The translations under genes were made by a program, and so were the position numbers. From an uncultured Lachnospiraceae bacterium (GTDB lineage: Bacteria > Bacillota > Clostridia > Lachnospirales > Lachnospiraceae), in the NCBI GenBank assembly GCA_902761585.1, contig CACWKX010000016.1:1-64000 (forward strand): a stretch of 64,000 nt of DNA, read 5' to 3'. The first letter of the stretch is position 1. Every line of letters starts with the position of its first letter. Shown here piece after piece: positions 24,432 to 33,850 of this stretch. The notes beneath the pieces were generated by a model that saw nothing but the letters and a program-made list of their open reading frames with translations, made no database searches and had not been told where the DNA came from.

Positions 24432-25349
24432 TTACAGGTACTTCGCCCTTGCGTCCCGGATCATCCCGGCCGCCTCCTCAACAGTCTGTTCATCCTCCGG
24501 AGCAAGAGAAGAAAGCGGACGCCTGACATCGCCGATGTCCAGTTTCTCATTGCGGCGCAGAATCTCCTTGATCACAGCATACATATTGCCATGCGCTGAG
24601 CACATCTTGTAAATCACGGCATCGACAGCGTACTGGATGGCTCTTGCCTCCGCAATCTTCCCCTCCTTCAGCAGTGCGTCCATCTTCAGGAAAAGCTCCG
24701 GCATGACGCCATATGTACCTCCGATGGCGCCTTCCGCACCGATCACGCGGCCGCTGATAAACTGCTCGTCCGGACCGTTGAATATGATATAGTCATCCCC
24801 CGCCTGCTGCCTGAACATCTGGATATCCTGCACCGGCATGGAAGAATTCTTCACTCCGATGACACGCGGATTCTTTCTCATTTCCGCAAACAAAGACGGT
24901 GTCAGCGCCACGCCCGCCAGCTGCGGGATGTTGTAGATCACAAAATCGGTGTTCGGCGCCGCCGCGCTGATGTCATTCCAGTACTGAGCAATTGAATATT
25001 CCGGCAGATGAAAATAGATCGGCGGAATGGCCGCGATGGCATCGACTCCCAGGCTCTCCGCGTGCGCCGCCAGCTCCTGACTGTCCTTTGTATTGTTGCA
25101 GGCTACGTGGCAGATCACGGTCAATTTTCCCTTCGCAACGCTCATCACGTTCTCAAGAATCGTCTTACGATCCCGGACACTCAGGTAGATGCACTCTCCC
25201 GAAGAGCCATTGACATAGACGCCCTTCACACCCTTGTCAATGTGGTACTGCGTCAGCCTTCTGACAGCCTCCGGACTGACATTGCCCTCCTTGTCATAGC
25301 ATGCGTAAAATGCAGGGATCACACCCTTATACTTGTCAAGATTTCTCAT
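24432..25349 (-). CDS. nanA: N-acetylneuraminate lyase (DHDPS family)
   Basis: A 305-residue class I aldolase splitting N-acetylneuraminate into pyruvate and N-acetylmannosamine. The Schiff-base lysine is in VIGVKNSSM and the catalytic tyrosine in FVIYNIPQLAG; YVNGSSGECIYLS resembles the GSTGE/GSSGE carboxylate loop. The GVKxSS pattern and neighbours nanE, nanK, nagA and nagB support sialate lyase over dihydrodipicolinate synthase. AGGAG precedes the ATG. Confidence 0.92.
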   Translation of the reverse strand: MRNLDKYKGVIPAFYACYDKEGNVSPEAVRRLTQYHIDKGVKGVYVNGSSGECIYLSVRDRKTILENVMSVAKGKLTVICHVACNNTKDSQELAAHAESLGVDAIAAIPPIYFHLPEYSIAQYWNDISAAAPNTDFVIYNIPQLAGVALTPSLFAEMRKNPRVIGVKNSSMPVQDIQMFRQQAGDDYIIFNGPDEQFISGRVIGAEGAIGGTYGVMPELFLKMDALLKEGKIAEARAIQYAVDAVIYKMCSAHGNMYAVIKEILRRNEKLDIGDVRRPLSSLAPEDEQTVEEAAGMIRDARAKYL

Positions 25350-25442
25350 GTTTTAAGCTCCTCCGTATACTTTTTTATCCGTTCCCAAACGCAGCACAAA
25401 CGTACCGGAAGGATTTCCCGGCACGTTCTGCTCCTCTGTTCT

Positions 25443-26324
25443 TCAGCCCTTCACCGCGCCAAGCGCGATGCCCTGCGTGAAGTATTTCTGGAATATGATG
25501 AAGACTGTCAGAATCGGCGCCGCCGCAAGTGTCGCACCGGCCATGATCAGGCCGAAGTCCGTCGCGTTCTCCGCCTGGATCTTCGCAATACCAAGCGAAA
25601 TGGTGAGATTCTGATTGCTGTTCACCATGATCAACTGCATGAAATAGTCATTCCATGTGTTGATGAAAGTAAAAATCGCAAGCGCCCCGATCCCCGGCTT
25701 TACCATCGGCGTTACAATCTGGGTGAATGTCCTTGCCTCGCTTGCTCCGTCCACGCGCGCGGCCTCGAGCATCTCCCCGGGGACACCCTCTGAAAACTGC
25801 TTCATGAGGAAGACCCCGAACGGCCAGCCGACGGTGGGGATGATGATCGCCCAGATGTTATCATACAGATGAAGCGCCGACATCTCACGGATCAGCGGAA
25901 TCAGTATAACCTGCTTGGGCAGCGCCATCGCGCACACGATCAGTGTAAACAATAATTTCTTTCCTGTGAAGCGTTTCTTTGCAAGTGCATATCCTGCCAT
26001 TGTCGCGGTGATGCAGGTCAGAATCATCGCCATGACGGCGATGAAGACCGTGTTGAACAGCCACCGGAACGCTGCCGGCGCCTTCGGCCCGAAGAAACCG
26101 AACAGATGGTCAACACTTCTCTTTGCGAAAAGCTTCTGAAAATTCGTCAGGACCCACTGCTTTGGAAACCAGTCCGGCATCGTTGCGTTGATGGACGCAT
26201 TCGTTTTGAAAGCGCCCGTCACAATCCAGTACAGTGGAAAGATAAAGAAGATTGCCAGCACGATCAGGATGATCAGCGAGATGACCTTGTATGGCGTTAT
26301 TTTTTTAATACCGGAATTTTCCAT
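25443..26324 (-). CDS. Sialic acid ABC transporter permease, MalG type
   Basis: A 293-residue CUT1 permease with six predicted helices. The cytoplasmic EAARVDGASEARTF motif docks the ATPase, and the C-terminus (FQKYFTQGIALGAVKG) is typical. The start at 26324 has GAGGGG 5-6 bases upstream; the first permease stops within that site. No ATP-binding gene is in this operon, as in other CUT1 systems that share an MsmK-type ATPase encoded elsewhere. Confidence 0.92.
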   Translation of the reverse strand: MENSGIKKITPYKVISLIILIVLAIFFIFPLYWIVTGAFKTNASINATMPDWFPKQWVLTNFQKLFAKRSVDHLFGFFGPKAPAAFRWLFNTVFIAVMAMILTCITATMAGYALAKKRFTGKKLLFTLIVCAMALPKQVILIPLIREMSALHLYDNIWAIIIPTVGWPFGVFLMKQFSEGVPGEMLEAARVDGASEARTFTQIVTPMVKPGIGALAIFTFINTWNDYFMQLIMVNSNQNLTISLGIAKIQAENATDFGLIMAGATLAAAPILTVFIIFQKYFTQGIALGAVKG

Positions 26325-26333
26325 CGTCACCCC

Positions 26334-27245
26334 TCACTTTTCTCTCGCAAACCGGAACTGCAGCGCTGACAGCACCGCGATGAAGATTGCCAGCACGACA
26401 CCCATCGCGTTCGCATATCCGTAGCGGTAGCGCTTGAAGCACATGTAGTAAATGTAGTACATGATCGTATCGGTGGAGTGGTTCGGCCCGCCGGATGTCA
26501 GCAGCTGGATCAGCGCAAAGCACTGGAAGCTGTTGATGGTCGTGATAACCAGAACATAGAGGGTGGTCGGCCTGATCTGCGGCCACTTGATCTTCCAGAA
26601 TACCTGATGATTCGTTGCGCCATCCACCTCTGCCGCCTCAATCAGAGACTGGTCAACATTGCCAAGCGCGGAGACATACAGGACGATCGGCTGTCCGACG
26701 GATGTCGTCAGCAGAATCAGGATGATACAGCCAAGCGCGTACTTCGAATCCCCCAGCCAGTTGATGTTCTTTGAAAGGATCCCTGTCTTCGTCCCGACAT
26801 AATTCAGAACGCCGTAGTAGTTGTTGAAAATCCATTTCCAGACAACGGTGACAGCGACGGAGCCGGTGACAACCGGAAGATAGAAGATACAGCGGAAGGC
26901 CGAGAGCGCCCACCCCTTCATCTGGTAGATCACCGAGGCGATCCACAGCGAAAACACACACACAATCGGAACCGAGACGACGACGATGATCAGTGTGTTG
27001 ACCAGCGCCTTCAGGAACACAGGATCCTTCCAGAGCTCCACATAGTTTCCAAATCCGATAAAGACATCCTTCACATCCTTGCCCATCGTCGAGTCGAAGA
27101 AGCTTGTGTAGACGCAGAGCACCATCGGGAGGATGACAAAACCGACGAAGAAGACAAGACTGGGGGCCAGAAATGTATATGCCACCCTTGTCTCTCTCCT
27201 TGCCAGTACCTTGCTTCTTGACTGAGCCTTGGTTGTACCAGCCAC
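26334..27245 (-). CDS. Sialic acid ABC transporter permease, MalF type (GTG start)
   Basis: A 303-residue CUT1 permease with six helices and the docking loop EAAEVDGATNHQVF. It begins with GTG preceded by AGAGGA at 8 bases. Together with the MalG-type partner and binding protein it forms a SatABC/SAT3-like importer; assignment to sialate rests on the surrounding catabolic genes. Confidence 0.9.
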   Translation of the reverse strand: MAGTTKAQSRSKVLARRETRVAYTFLAPSLVFFVGFVILPMVLCVYTSFFDSTMGKDVKDVFIGFGNYVELWKDPVFLKALVNTLIIVVVSVPIVCVFSLWIASVIYQMKGWALSAFRCIFYLPVVTGSVAVTVVWKWIFNNYYGVLNYVGTKTGILSKNINWLGDSKYALGCIILILLTTSVGQPIVLYVSALGNVDQSLIEAAEVDGATNHQVFWKIKWPQIRPTTLYVLVITTINSFQCFALIQLLTSGGPNHSTDTIMYYIYYMCFKRYRYGYANAMGVVLAIFIAVLSALQFRFAREK

Positions 27246-27346
27246 AGCGAATTCCTCTCTTTCTCATTGGAAGCGCCCACCTTCCGAAGGAAGCGGGCGC
27301 CAAAGATACTGACAAATTGACCGGCAGATTCGCCTGCCCTTCCGCC

Positions 27347-28666
27347 TTATGCCTTTGCGGCCTCGTTGGCGGTCTTCTGGAACGCGGTCAGCTCACTCTG
27401 GATGTCTGCGCCGTTCCCGATGTTCTGAAGCATATTCCACCATGCGGTACGAGCCTCTGTCCAGCCCGGGACGACCTGATAATAGTCTCCCATCGCCGGC
27501 ATGAACTTCTCGGTGAACATGGTCATGGTATCCGCGATATCGGTTCCGTCATAGACACCGGTCATCTTCGTGTGTACCGGGAAGAAGGAAGAAACCTTGA
27601 CACTCTCCTTTGCCTGATCCGGATCGTTGCAGATGAAACGGATGAATTCCTTGGAAGCCGCGATCTTGTCCGCATCGCCGTTGTCAAAGATACCGAAGCC
27701 CCAGATACCGCCGCAGAGCTTTGCCGCGGAGCCGTCCTCGGTCGGGAACTGCATCGGGATGATGTTGTCGCCGTTGTTGGTCTTTCCTGCCTCGCCGTTG
27801 TCGGTATTGTTCTGCTGCGCTGCATTCCAGCAGAAGGAAACCGCAAGTGTTCCGTTTCTGAAGAGCTGGATCTCATCGCCGCCGACCAGAGACGCATCGA
27901 AGTTGATGCCCTTCTGATCAACCAAGGCCTGGAGAGCCTTGGCATTCTCCGGACTGTCGACGGTGTACTCGGTGTGCTCTGCATTCGTGAATGTTCCGCC
28001 GTACAGATTGTTCACCAGTGCTCTTGTTCCCTGATCGCCGCCCTGCCCTGCGCAGTAGACAGCCGCTACATTCTCCTGGCCACTGTCATAGACTGCCTGG
28101 ACAGCCTTGAAGAAGTTTTCCGTCGACCAGGTGTGGTTGTCGATATCAAGATACTGAAGGGCATCCGCATTTTTGAAAATGGTCTCATTGACCGCCATGC
28201 AGTGCGCGACCATGCAGAGCGGATACTCGTAATACTTGCCGTCGCTGCTCTTGCAGGCTGCCGAAACATTCTCGTACAGATCCGAGGAAGCATCGTCTGC
28301 GAACAGATCTGAGAGATCCACCATCAGCCCTCTTGCGCCCCAGTTTGCGACCAGTCTCTCAGGCCCCTCCAGCACCAGATCCGGTGCCTGTCCGCCTTCG
28401 ATCGCGGTGTTGACCTGGTCATCGCCGTTCGTGTAGTCCAGGTACTCAACTGTGACGTTGACGTTCGGATACTTCTCGTTGAAAGCCTTGATCAGGCCAT
28501 CCACGTTCTCGCTGTTGCCATATCCGCCGACCGGATAGGTCCAGAGTGTGATATCCGCCGCAAGATCTGACGACGCCGCTCCTTCTGTCTCTCCTGCGAA
28601 TGCCGTCATTCCCATGCTCATCGCCATGACCGCCGCCACCGCAAGTGCCGTTGCTCTTCTTTTCAT
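27347..28666 (-). CDS. Sialic acid ABC transporter substrate-binding protein
   Basis: A 439-residue exported binding protein (family 1, CUT1). Signal peptide MKRRATALAVAAVMAMS ends at TAFAGETEG without a lipobox cysteine, so standard lipid anchoring is not predicted. Mature features include LWTYPVGGYG at the start and YQVVPGWTEARTAWW near the end. AAGGAGG precedes the ATG. It lies between nanE and the permeases. Confidence 0.9.
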   Translation of the reverse strand: MKRRATALAVAAVMAMSMGMTAFAGETEGAASSDLAADITLWTYPVGGYGNSENVDGLIKAFNEKYPNVNVTVEYLDYTNGDDQVNTAIEGGQAPDLVLEGPERLVANWGARGLMVDLSDLFADDASSDLYENVSAACKSSDGKYYEYPLCMVAHCMAVNETIFKNADALQYLDIDNHTWSTENFFKAVQAVYDSGQENVAAVYCAGQGGDQGTRALVNNLYGGTFTNAEHTEYTVDSPENAKALQALVDQKGINFDASLVGGDEIQLFRNGTLAVSFCWNAAQQNNTDNGEAGKTNNGDNIIPMQFPTEDGSAAKLCGGIWGFGIFDNGDADKIAASKEFIRFICNDPDQAKESVKVSSFFPVHTKMTGVYDGTDIADTMTMFTEKFMPAMGDYYQVVPGWTEARTAWWNMLQNIGNGADIQSELTAFQKTANEAAKA

Positions 28667-28725
28667 AGATGCTATCCTCCTTGAAATGCTGCGCTTTTGC
28701 GCCTTTCATTGATTCCTTAATGTGG

Positions 28726-29439
28726 TTATTCCTGCTGTTCTCTCGCCAGTATCTCGAGCGCCTCCGCGAAGGGCTTCGCAATCAGCTGAGGCCTGGTAAT
28801 GATGGAACCGACGACCACCGTAAACGCGCCAAGCTCAATCACCCGCCTCGCCTTCTCCGGCGTGTTGATGTTGCCCTCGGCAATCACTCTGGCATGCCGG
28901 ACACCCGCAATGATGTCTCTGAGTATCTTGAAATCATCTGCGGCGATCTTGTCGCCTGCGCTCTCCGGTGTATATCCGACCATCGTACAGCCGACAAAGT
29001 CAAACCCGAGCTCATCGGCGTGAATGGCTTCTGCCACCGTGGAACAGTCCGCCATCAGCAGCAGTCCCGGGTGTGTCTCCCGGATCTCTGCATAAAACTC
29101 ATCCAGCGTCTTTCCGCCCGGACGGAGCCGGTCTGTCGCATCCAGCGCGATAATCTCCGGCTTCACCTCCATCAGCTCATCAATCTCTCTCATGGTCGGC
29201 GTGATGTAGATACCGCTGTCCTCGTAATCCCTCTTGACGATTCCGATAATCGGAAGATCGACAATTCTCTGAATTTCAGCAATATCTTCCTTTGTGTTCG
29301 CCCGGATCCCGCGCGCCCCGGCCATCTTTGCCGCCAGCGCCATCCGACCCATGATAAACGATGAATGAAGTGGTTCGTTCGGAAGCGCCTGGCAGGAAAC
29401 AATCAGCCTTCCCTTCAGTGCCTCAACCTTCGCATTCAT
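28726..29439 (-). CDS. nanE: N-acetylmannosamine-6-phosphate 2-epimerase
   Basis: A 237-residue TIM-barrel epimerase turning ManNAc-6-phosphate into GlcNAc-6-phosphate. IVSCQALPNEPLH, the lysine in GIVKRDYEDSG, ALDATDR and AEGNINTPE match the NanE family. First gene of the operon, 20-odd bases downstream of a promoter that overlaps an inverted repeat; AAGGAGGG precedes the ATG. Confidence 0.95.
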   Translation of the reverse strand: MNAKVEALKGRLIVSCQALPNEPLHSSFIMGRMALAAKMAGARGIRANTKEDIAEIQRIVDLPIIGIVKRDYEDSGIYITPTMREIDELMEVKPEIIALDATDRLRPGGKTLDEFYAEIRETHPGLLLMADCSTVAEAIHADELGFDFVGCTMVGYTPESAGDKIAADDFKILRDIIAGVRHARVIAEGNINTPEKARRVIELGAFTVVVGSIITRPQLIAKPFAEALEILAREQQE

Positions 29440-29460
29440 TCGCTTTCCCTCCTTGACTGC

Positions 29461-29488
29461 ACTATAGCATATATAAAATAATTTTCAA
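29461..29488 (-). promoter_or_regulatory. Promoter of the sialic acid operon
   Basis: Minus strand TTGAAA (29483-29488), 16 bases, TATAGT (29461-29466), in an AT-rich stretch directly upstream of nanE. Confidence 0.7.
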
Positions 29489-29512
29489 CATATTTTCTAT
29501 TATGAAAATTAT
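29478..29512. promoter_or_regulatory. Inverted repeat overlapping the nan promoter, probable RpiR operator
   Basis: ATAATTTTC (29478-29486) and GAAAATTAT (29504-29512) form a perfect 9-bp inverted repeat with a 17-base spacer holding a further GAAAAT on the minus strand. It overlaps the -35 element, fitting repression by the adjacent RpiR-family protein. Confidence 0.65.
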
Positions 29513-29633
29513 ATTCTCCATTTCTGACAATTCTGCCTCTCTCCGTTTGTGCAATCTGTTTGACGAGAGCTGCTTTACCCCTGTTCCCGGCTCCGGGGCC
29601 GGACGACAGGCCTGCAAAAAGGCCGATCGCCTT

Positions 29634-29679
29634 CAAAAAAAGACTGCCGGGGATCCGTCAGCCGGATCCTCGGCAGTCT
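29634..29679 (-). terminator. Terminator of the RpiR-family gene
   Basis: AGACTGCCG/CGGCAGTCT and GGATCC/GGATCC pair around TCAGC in one long stem, followed on the minus strand by six Ts. It separates regulator and nan operon. Confidence 0.88.
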
Positions 29680-29684
29680 GAACT

Positions 29685-30542
29685 TCAGAACAGTTTTTCG
29701 ACAACTGCCTTTGATGTTCTGCGGTTGTTTTCGGCGGATTCCCTTCGCGTCTTCTGGTAATAGGCCTGAAACAGAATATCGATGATGTGGAGCTGGCTCA
29801 TCTTCGCTCCCATGGAACCGCCCTCTAGCGGTCCTTCATTGGACCCGCAGATCAGCACGACATCCGCGTACTCTGTGAGCGGAGATTTCAGGAAACGGGT
29901 GATCACAATGATTCTCGCCCCGGCCTCCTTCGCGATCTTCGCCACATAGACATTGTCCTTCGTCGCTCCCGAGTAGGATATGAAAAACAGCAGGTCTTCT
30001 GCGTCTGCCATGGATGCCGCCATGGCCTGCATGTGCGGATCCGTGATGGTGCGCACCTTCGGTGTGATCCGGAGGAACTTGTTGCGCGCTTCCTCCGCCG
30101 CAAGCAGGCTGTCACCGATCCCGAAAAACTGGACACTGCGGGACCGGATCATCAGATCCACTGCCGCATTGACTGTCTCCGGGCGCAGCAGCGCATTCGT
30201 CTCCCGGATGGCATTGATATGAGTCTGCAGGATATCCGCGAACATCTGTCCTGTCGCAACCTTGCCGTTCCCGTCTGCAGACCCCTCATCAGACTCCGGC
30301 TCCTCCGGCGTCGTGCTCAGAGAAAGCTTCATCTTGAATTCCTGATATCCCTTCGCTCCGACCTTCCGGCAGAACCGGTGGATGCTCGCCTCCGCGACAC
30401 CGCATTCCTCCGCGAGCTCCGTGATCGACATGAACAGAACGCCGCCCGGCTTTTTCAGGATATAGTCGGCAATCTTCCGCTCCGTCTTCGTGTACTGGTT
30501 GTATGAAAGGCTGATCTCCGTCAGCAGGCTGGATCCTTGCAT
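29685..30542 (-). CDS. RpiR-family regulator, probable NanR
   Basis: A 285-residue transcription factor with an N-terminal HTH_6 domain (TERKIADYILKKPGG, ELAEECGVAEASIHRF) and a C-terminal SIS phosphosugar-binding domain (FFGIGDSLLAAEEA, FISYSGATKDN). RpiR-type NanR proteins in Firmicutes sense ManNAc-6-phosphate or sialate. The start at 30542 follows GAGGAAGAACCAT; a longer frame to 30716 lacks a site. It lies immediately upstream of nanE. Confidence 0.9.
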   Translation of the reverse strand: MQGSSLLTEISLSYNQYTKTERKIADYILKKPGGVLFMSITELAEECGVAEASIHRFCRKVGAKGYQEFKMKLSLSTTPEEPESDEGSADGNGKVATGQMFADILQTHINAIRETNALLRPETVNAAVDLMIRSRSVQFFGIGDSLLAAEEARNKFLRITPKVRTITDPHMQAMAASMADAEDLLFFISYSGATKDNVYVAKIAKEAGARIIVITRFLKSPLTEYADVVLICGSNEGPLEGGSMGAKMSQLHIIDILFQAYYQKTRRESAENNRRTSKAVVEKLF

Positions 30543-30756
30543 ATGGTTCTTCCTCGTGGCAGTTTCCCCCTCACCCGGCCAGTCCGCCTCATCCTTCATC
30601 TGTCGGATCAGCTTCCGGCGCCCTTGCCGGATGAAAATATCATCTTCAGTATAGCACCTTCTGCCGCCGCTCCGCATCAGAACAGCTCCGGTTCCGCCTC
30701 CAGCACCATTCTGCACCGCCGCGGTCTTTTTTCACTTCCCGCACCAGAACGGCCTG

Positions 30757-31509
30757 TCAGCCTGCCGCCATCACCATACTGCGGATATACTTCTTCACCG
30801 CCTTCGACGCATACCGGCTGTAATGCTTGAGATCATAGCCGCCCCGTCTTTTCTGAAACCCTCTTCCATCCTTGCGCGGCCGGTCAAGGCCTCTCCTCTC
30901 CAGATACTCTCCTGCGTCAATGTATATGTCCGGAAAGTTCTTCTTCAGCGCACGGTTCATGTAATGCATGTTTCCTCTTGAATAGGGCTTCCGCTCGGCA
31001 GCCGGGAATATGCTTGCCACATAGAACTTCCGGTTCGGATAGGCACGCATCCATTTCTGATACTCCTTTACGACCCTCTTCGCGTTGCTTGAAACCCGGG
31101 AGCAGCCATTGCAGCCAAAGTTCAGGACGATCTTTGCATTCGGATAGGTCTTCAGCGCGTCGCGAAGATATTTCCCAAGCTGTCCGCAACGGCTGTAGTT
31201 TTTGTTGTATCGAAGTTCGCCGATCGATGCTCCATCGCGATAGATCAGCCCATCCCGCTTGTCCTTCACATGGTGGAGATCGTAAAACCATGTCCTGGAA
31301 TCTCCGACATACAGGATAATATCACTCCGTTTCCTGTCAACCGACGGCCTTCTGTAAGCCGGATCCTTGTAATTTGCCTCTGCAACCCCTGAAAAGAGCA
31401 GGCAGACAGCCATCAGCATCACAGCGCACAGAACCGGCCGGAGCTTAGCGAGCCTGCCTCCGGATATCCCTTCCTGTTTCATCACCCACCTGTTTCTTTC
31501 CATCCTCAT
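30757..31509 (-). CDS. Secreted SGNH-like protein, function unknown
   Basis: About 250 residues with a hydrophobic signal segment (CAVMLMAVCLLFSGVAEA) and a mature domain showing an SGNH-hydrolase-like pattern: YVGDSRTW as block I, FGCNGCS in the block III position, and DLKHYS near the C-terminus as the Asp-x-x-His block V. The mature region is strongly basic. GDSL/SGNH proteins are esterases, sometimes of acetylated glycans; a link to the adjacent sialate genes (for example O-acetyl removal) is speculation. Start uncertain: 31509, 31503 and 31482 are possible. Confidence 0.65.
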   Translation of the reverse strand: MRMERNRWVMKQEGISGGRLAKLRPVLCAVMLMAVCLLFSGVAEANYKDPAYRRPSVDRKRSDIILYVGDSRTWFYDLHHVKDKRDGLIYRDGASIGELRYNKNYSRCGQLGKYLRDALKTYPNAKIVLNFGCNGCSRVSSNAKRVVKEYQKWMRAYPNRKFYVASIFPAAERKPYSRGNMHYMNRALKKNFPDIYIDAGEYLERRGLDRPRKDGRGFQKRRGGYDLKHYSRYASKAVKKYIRSMVMAAG

Positions 31510-31613
31510 CCCACGCTTTCCTGCCACCTGTTATTTTCACTCAAGTTTCGGCCATTATGCAGGCATTTATTTGAACAACTTCAATCCTGCAACGCAGCCC
31601 GCCGGTCGTCAAG

Positions 31614-32453
31614 TCATACATACTGTCTGTCATCCCGCCCAGCCGCACATTCCCCAGACGACTGTGCATCCGCCTCCATTTCCCGGAGGAACGCCTTCAC
31701 AGCGTCTGTGACAACCTCCAGGTGACGGTCATAGCAGTGATCATCGCCCGGCACCGGCACCAGTCTGGCATTATGGTACCGTCTGGCCGCATCCTCGGCA
31801 TACCTGTATGGAACCGTCTCATCCTCGGTCCCGTGGATGATCAGCACCGGTTTCCGAAACCCATCGATTGCCTGCTCGACCGGAAGGACTCTTCCGGTTC
31901 GAACATAATTGCCTGTCACATACTTTCCCTCTGTGATCTTCACACGATCCGGAATGAACGCGGGATCGAACTTCTCCGCAAAGACCTCCCCCTTCCGGCA
32001 GGCATCCCGGATCATAATCGCCGGGGAAAGGGGGATAATCGCCTTCAGCTGATCTTCCTTGAGCGCTGCGGCAAGCATCACTGCGAGCCCGCCCTGTGAA
32101 TGGCCGGTCAGATACAGACTGCCGGCAAACGGAAGGCTCCGGGCATAATCGATGATGTACAGAAGCTCTCCCACCCACTCCAGCAGGTTGTGATTCAGAA
32201 AGTCTCCATCCGTTTTCCCATGTCCGTAAAGCTCCACCCGGAGCGCCGCGGCTCCTGCCTGCAGGACAGCCTGCGCCACCGCAGCAATATGGCGTTCCTC
32301 CATGTGACCCGTCAGGCCGTGAACGACAATCACCAGCGGAAGCCGCTCAGCTCCTGGCTGCATCATCTTTTCGACCGTCCGATCACCCGGAATCGCCAGC
32401 TTCGCGTGGATCCGAAACCCATCCTTGTCAATGTAGAATTCTTTTTCGTCCAT
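31614..32453 (-). CDS. Alpha/beta hydrolase, cinnamoyl/feruloyl esterase-like
   Basis: A 279-residue cytosolic serine hydrolase. The nucleophile elbow GHSQGG, the oxyanion HGLTGHMEERH, acid-region HGTEDETVP and histidine motif GDDHCYDRH complete a triad. ELYGHGKTDGDF and IPLSPAIMI with a following lid region resemble feruloyl/cinnamoyl esterases such as Est1E of Butyrivibrio; these release hydroxycinnamates from plant cell wall esters. No signal peptide is seen, so it would act on imported esters. The start at 32453 has GGAGG 6 bases upstream. Confidence 0.85.
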   Translation of the reverse strand: MDEKEFYIDKDGFRIHAKLAIPGDRTVEKMMQPGAERLPLVIVVHGLTGHMEERHIAAVAQAVLQAGAAALRVELYGHGKTDGDFLNHNLLEWVGELLYIIDYARSLPFAGSLYLTGHSQGGLAVMLAAALKEDQLKAIIPLSPAIMIRDACRKGEVFAEKFDPAFIPDRVKITEGKYVTGNYVRTGRVLPVEQAIDGFRKPVLIIHGTEDETVPYRYAEDAARRYHNARLVPVPGDDHCYDRHLEVVTDAVKAFLREMEADAQSSGECAAGRDDRQYV

Positions 32454-32466
32454 GACCATCCTCCGT

Positions 32467-33828
32467 TTAAACCAGTCCCATCACAAATACAATTCCGAAC
32501 AGCATCGGCAGAATCCAGGTCAGATAGAAGCGCATCCAGCCCCTGACCTTCAGCCCCTTCCCGGTATTCGCCTCTGCCATAAATGCCTTCCAGCCCCAGC
32601 CGGCCTTCCTTGTGCAGAAGATGCAGAACGTCAGAGAGCCAAGCGGCAGCACCAGGTTCGAGACGATGAAATCCTCCAGGTCCATGAAGGTCGAGCTGCC
32701 GCCCATCGGATGCACGCCCGCAAGCAGATTCGGCCCGAAGGCACAGGGTGTCGCCAGCAGAAGCATCAGGGCACCGTTCAGAAGGCTGGCCTTCTTCCTG
32801 CTGAAGCCCGTTAAATCCATGAACATCGCAATGATGTTTTCAAATACCCCGATCACGGTCGAGAACGCCGCAAATGTCATGAATACAAAGAACAGTGCGC
32901 CCCACAGGCGTCCCATCGCCATATGGTTGAATATATTCGGCAGTGTCTTGAAGATCAGCGCCGGTCCTGAATCCGGGCGTACACCGTATGCAAAGCAGGC
33001 CGGAAAGATGATCAGACCGGAGGTAAATGCTACAAAGGTGTCCAGCGCTGCGACGTTGACAGACTCTCCCAGAAGTGCATGATCCTTCCCGATATAGCTC
33101 CCGAAGATCGCCATTCCGCCCATGCCGATCGACAGGGTGAAGAACGCCTGGTTCATCGCATTCTGGATCACATTCCAGATGCCGGCGCGGCGGATTTCCG
33201 CCATGTTCGGCGTCAGGTAAAACAGTAGACCTTCCCGTCCTCCCTGCATAAAGATGGAGTGAACCGCCAGCACGACCATGATCAGCAGAAGCGCGATCAT
33301 CATCCCCTTCGTAATCTTCTCCACCCCTTTCTGAAGCCCGAGACTCAGGATGAAGAATCCGATGATGACCGAGACCGCCATGAAGCCCCACTTCCTCAGA
33401 GGGCTTGCCATCATCTGGTCGAACTGTTCCGACACGCCCTCGGCATCGAGTCCCTCGAACGTCCCCGTAGCCGTTGCGAAGAAGTACTGCAGCATCCATC
33501 CGCAGACGACCGTATAAAACATCATCAGAATATAGTTGCCTGCAAATGCAGCATATCCGTGGATATGCCACTTGCTGCCCTTCGGCTCCAGAACCTTGTA
33601 CATCTTCACCGGACTCTTCTGTGCCGCCCGTCCCATTGCGAATTCCATCGTCATCACCGGCACACCCATCAGAAGCAGAAATACCAGATAAATCAGGACA
33701 AATGCGCCTCCGCCGTACTGCCCGACCAGCCACGGGAACTTCCATACATTCCCGATCCCGATAGCGCAGCCCGCCGACAGCAGGATAAAGCCCAGCCGGC
33801 TTCCAAGATGTTCTCTTTGATTCTCCAT
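32467..33828 (-). CDS. Neurotransmitter:sodium symporter family transporter
   Basis: A 453-residue integral membrane protein with about eleven to twelve helices of the LeuT fold. The N-terminal GFILLSAGCAIGIGNVWKFP segment carries the unwound TM1 that binds Na+ and the amino acid; GGGAFVLIYLVF and PVMTMEFAMGR follow. Bacterial members import amino acids (tryptophan, tyrosine, leucine and others). The start at 33828 follows GAGGAG; it is 13 bases from the esterase gene, so the two may be cotranscribed. Confidence 0.92.
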   Translation of the reverse strand: MENQREHLGSRLGFILLSAGCAIGIGNVWKFPWLVGQYGGGAFVLIYLVFLLLMGVPVMTMEFAMGRAAQKSPVKMYKVLEPKGSKWHIHGYAAFAGNYILMMFYTVVCGWMLQYFFATATGTFEGLDAEGVSEQFDQMMASPLRKWGFMAVSVIIGFFILSLGLQKGVEKITKGMMIALLLIMVVLAVHSIFMQGGREGLLFYLTPNMAEIRRAGIWNVIQNAMNQAFFTLSIGMGGMAIFGSYIGKDHALLGESVNVAALDTFVAFTSGLIIFPACFAYGVRPDSGPALIFKTLPNIFNHMAMGRLWGALFFVFMTFAAFSTVIGVFENIIAMFMDLTGFSRKKASLLNGALMLLLATPCAFGPNLLAGVHPMGGSSTFMDLEDFIVSNLVLPLGSLTFCIFCTRKAGWGWKAFMAEANTGKGLKVRGWMRFYLTWILPMLFGIVFVMGLV

Positions 33829-33850
33829 GATGTCAAAACGCTCCTCAAGC

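Noticed and set aside
30757-31509. Assignment of the SGNH-like protein as a sialate O-acetylesterase
   Set aside because: Neighbourhood alone suggests it; sequence motifs are too weak and the basic mature domain is not typical of NanS.
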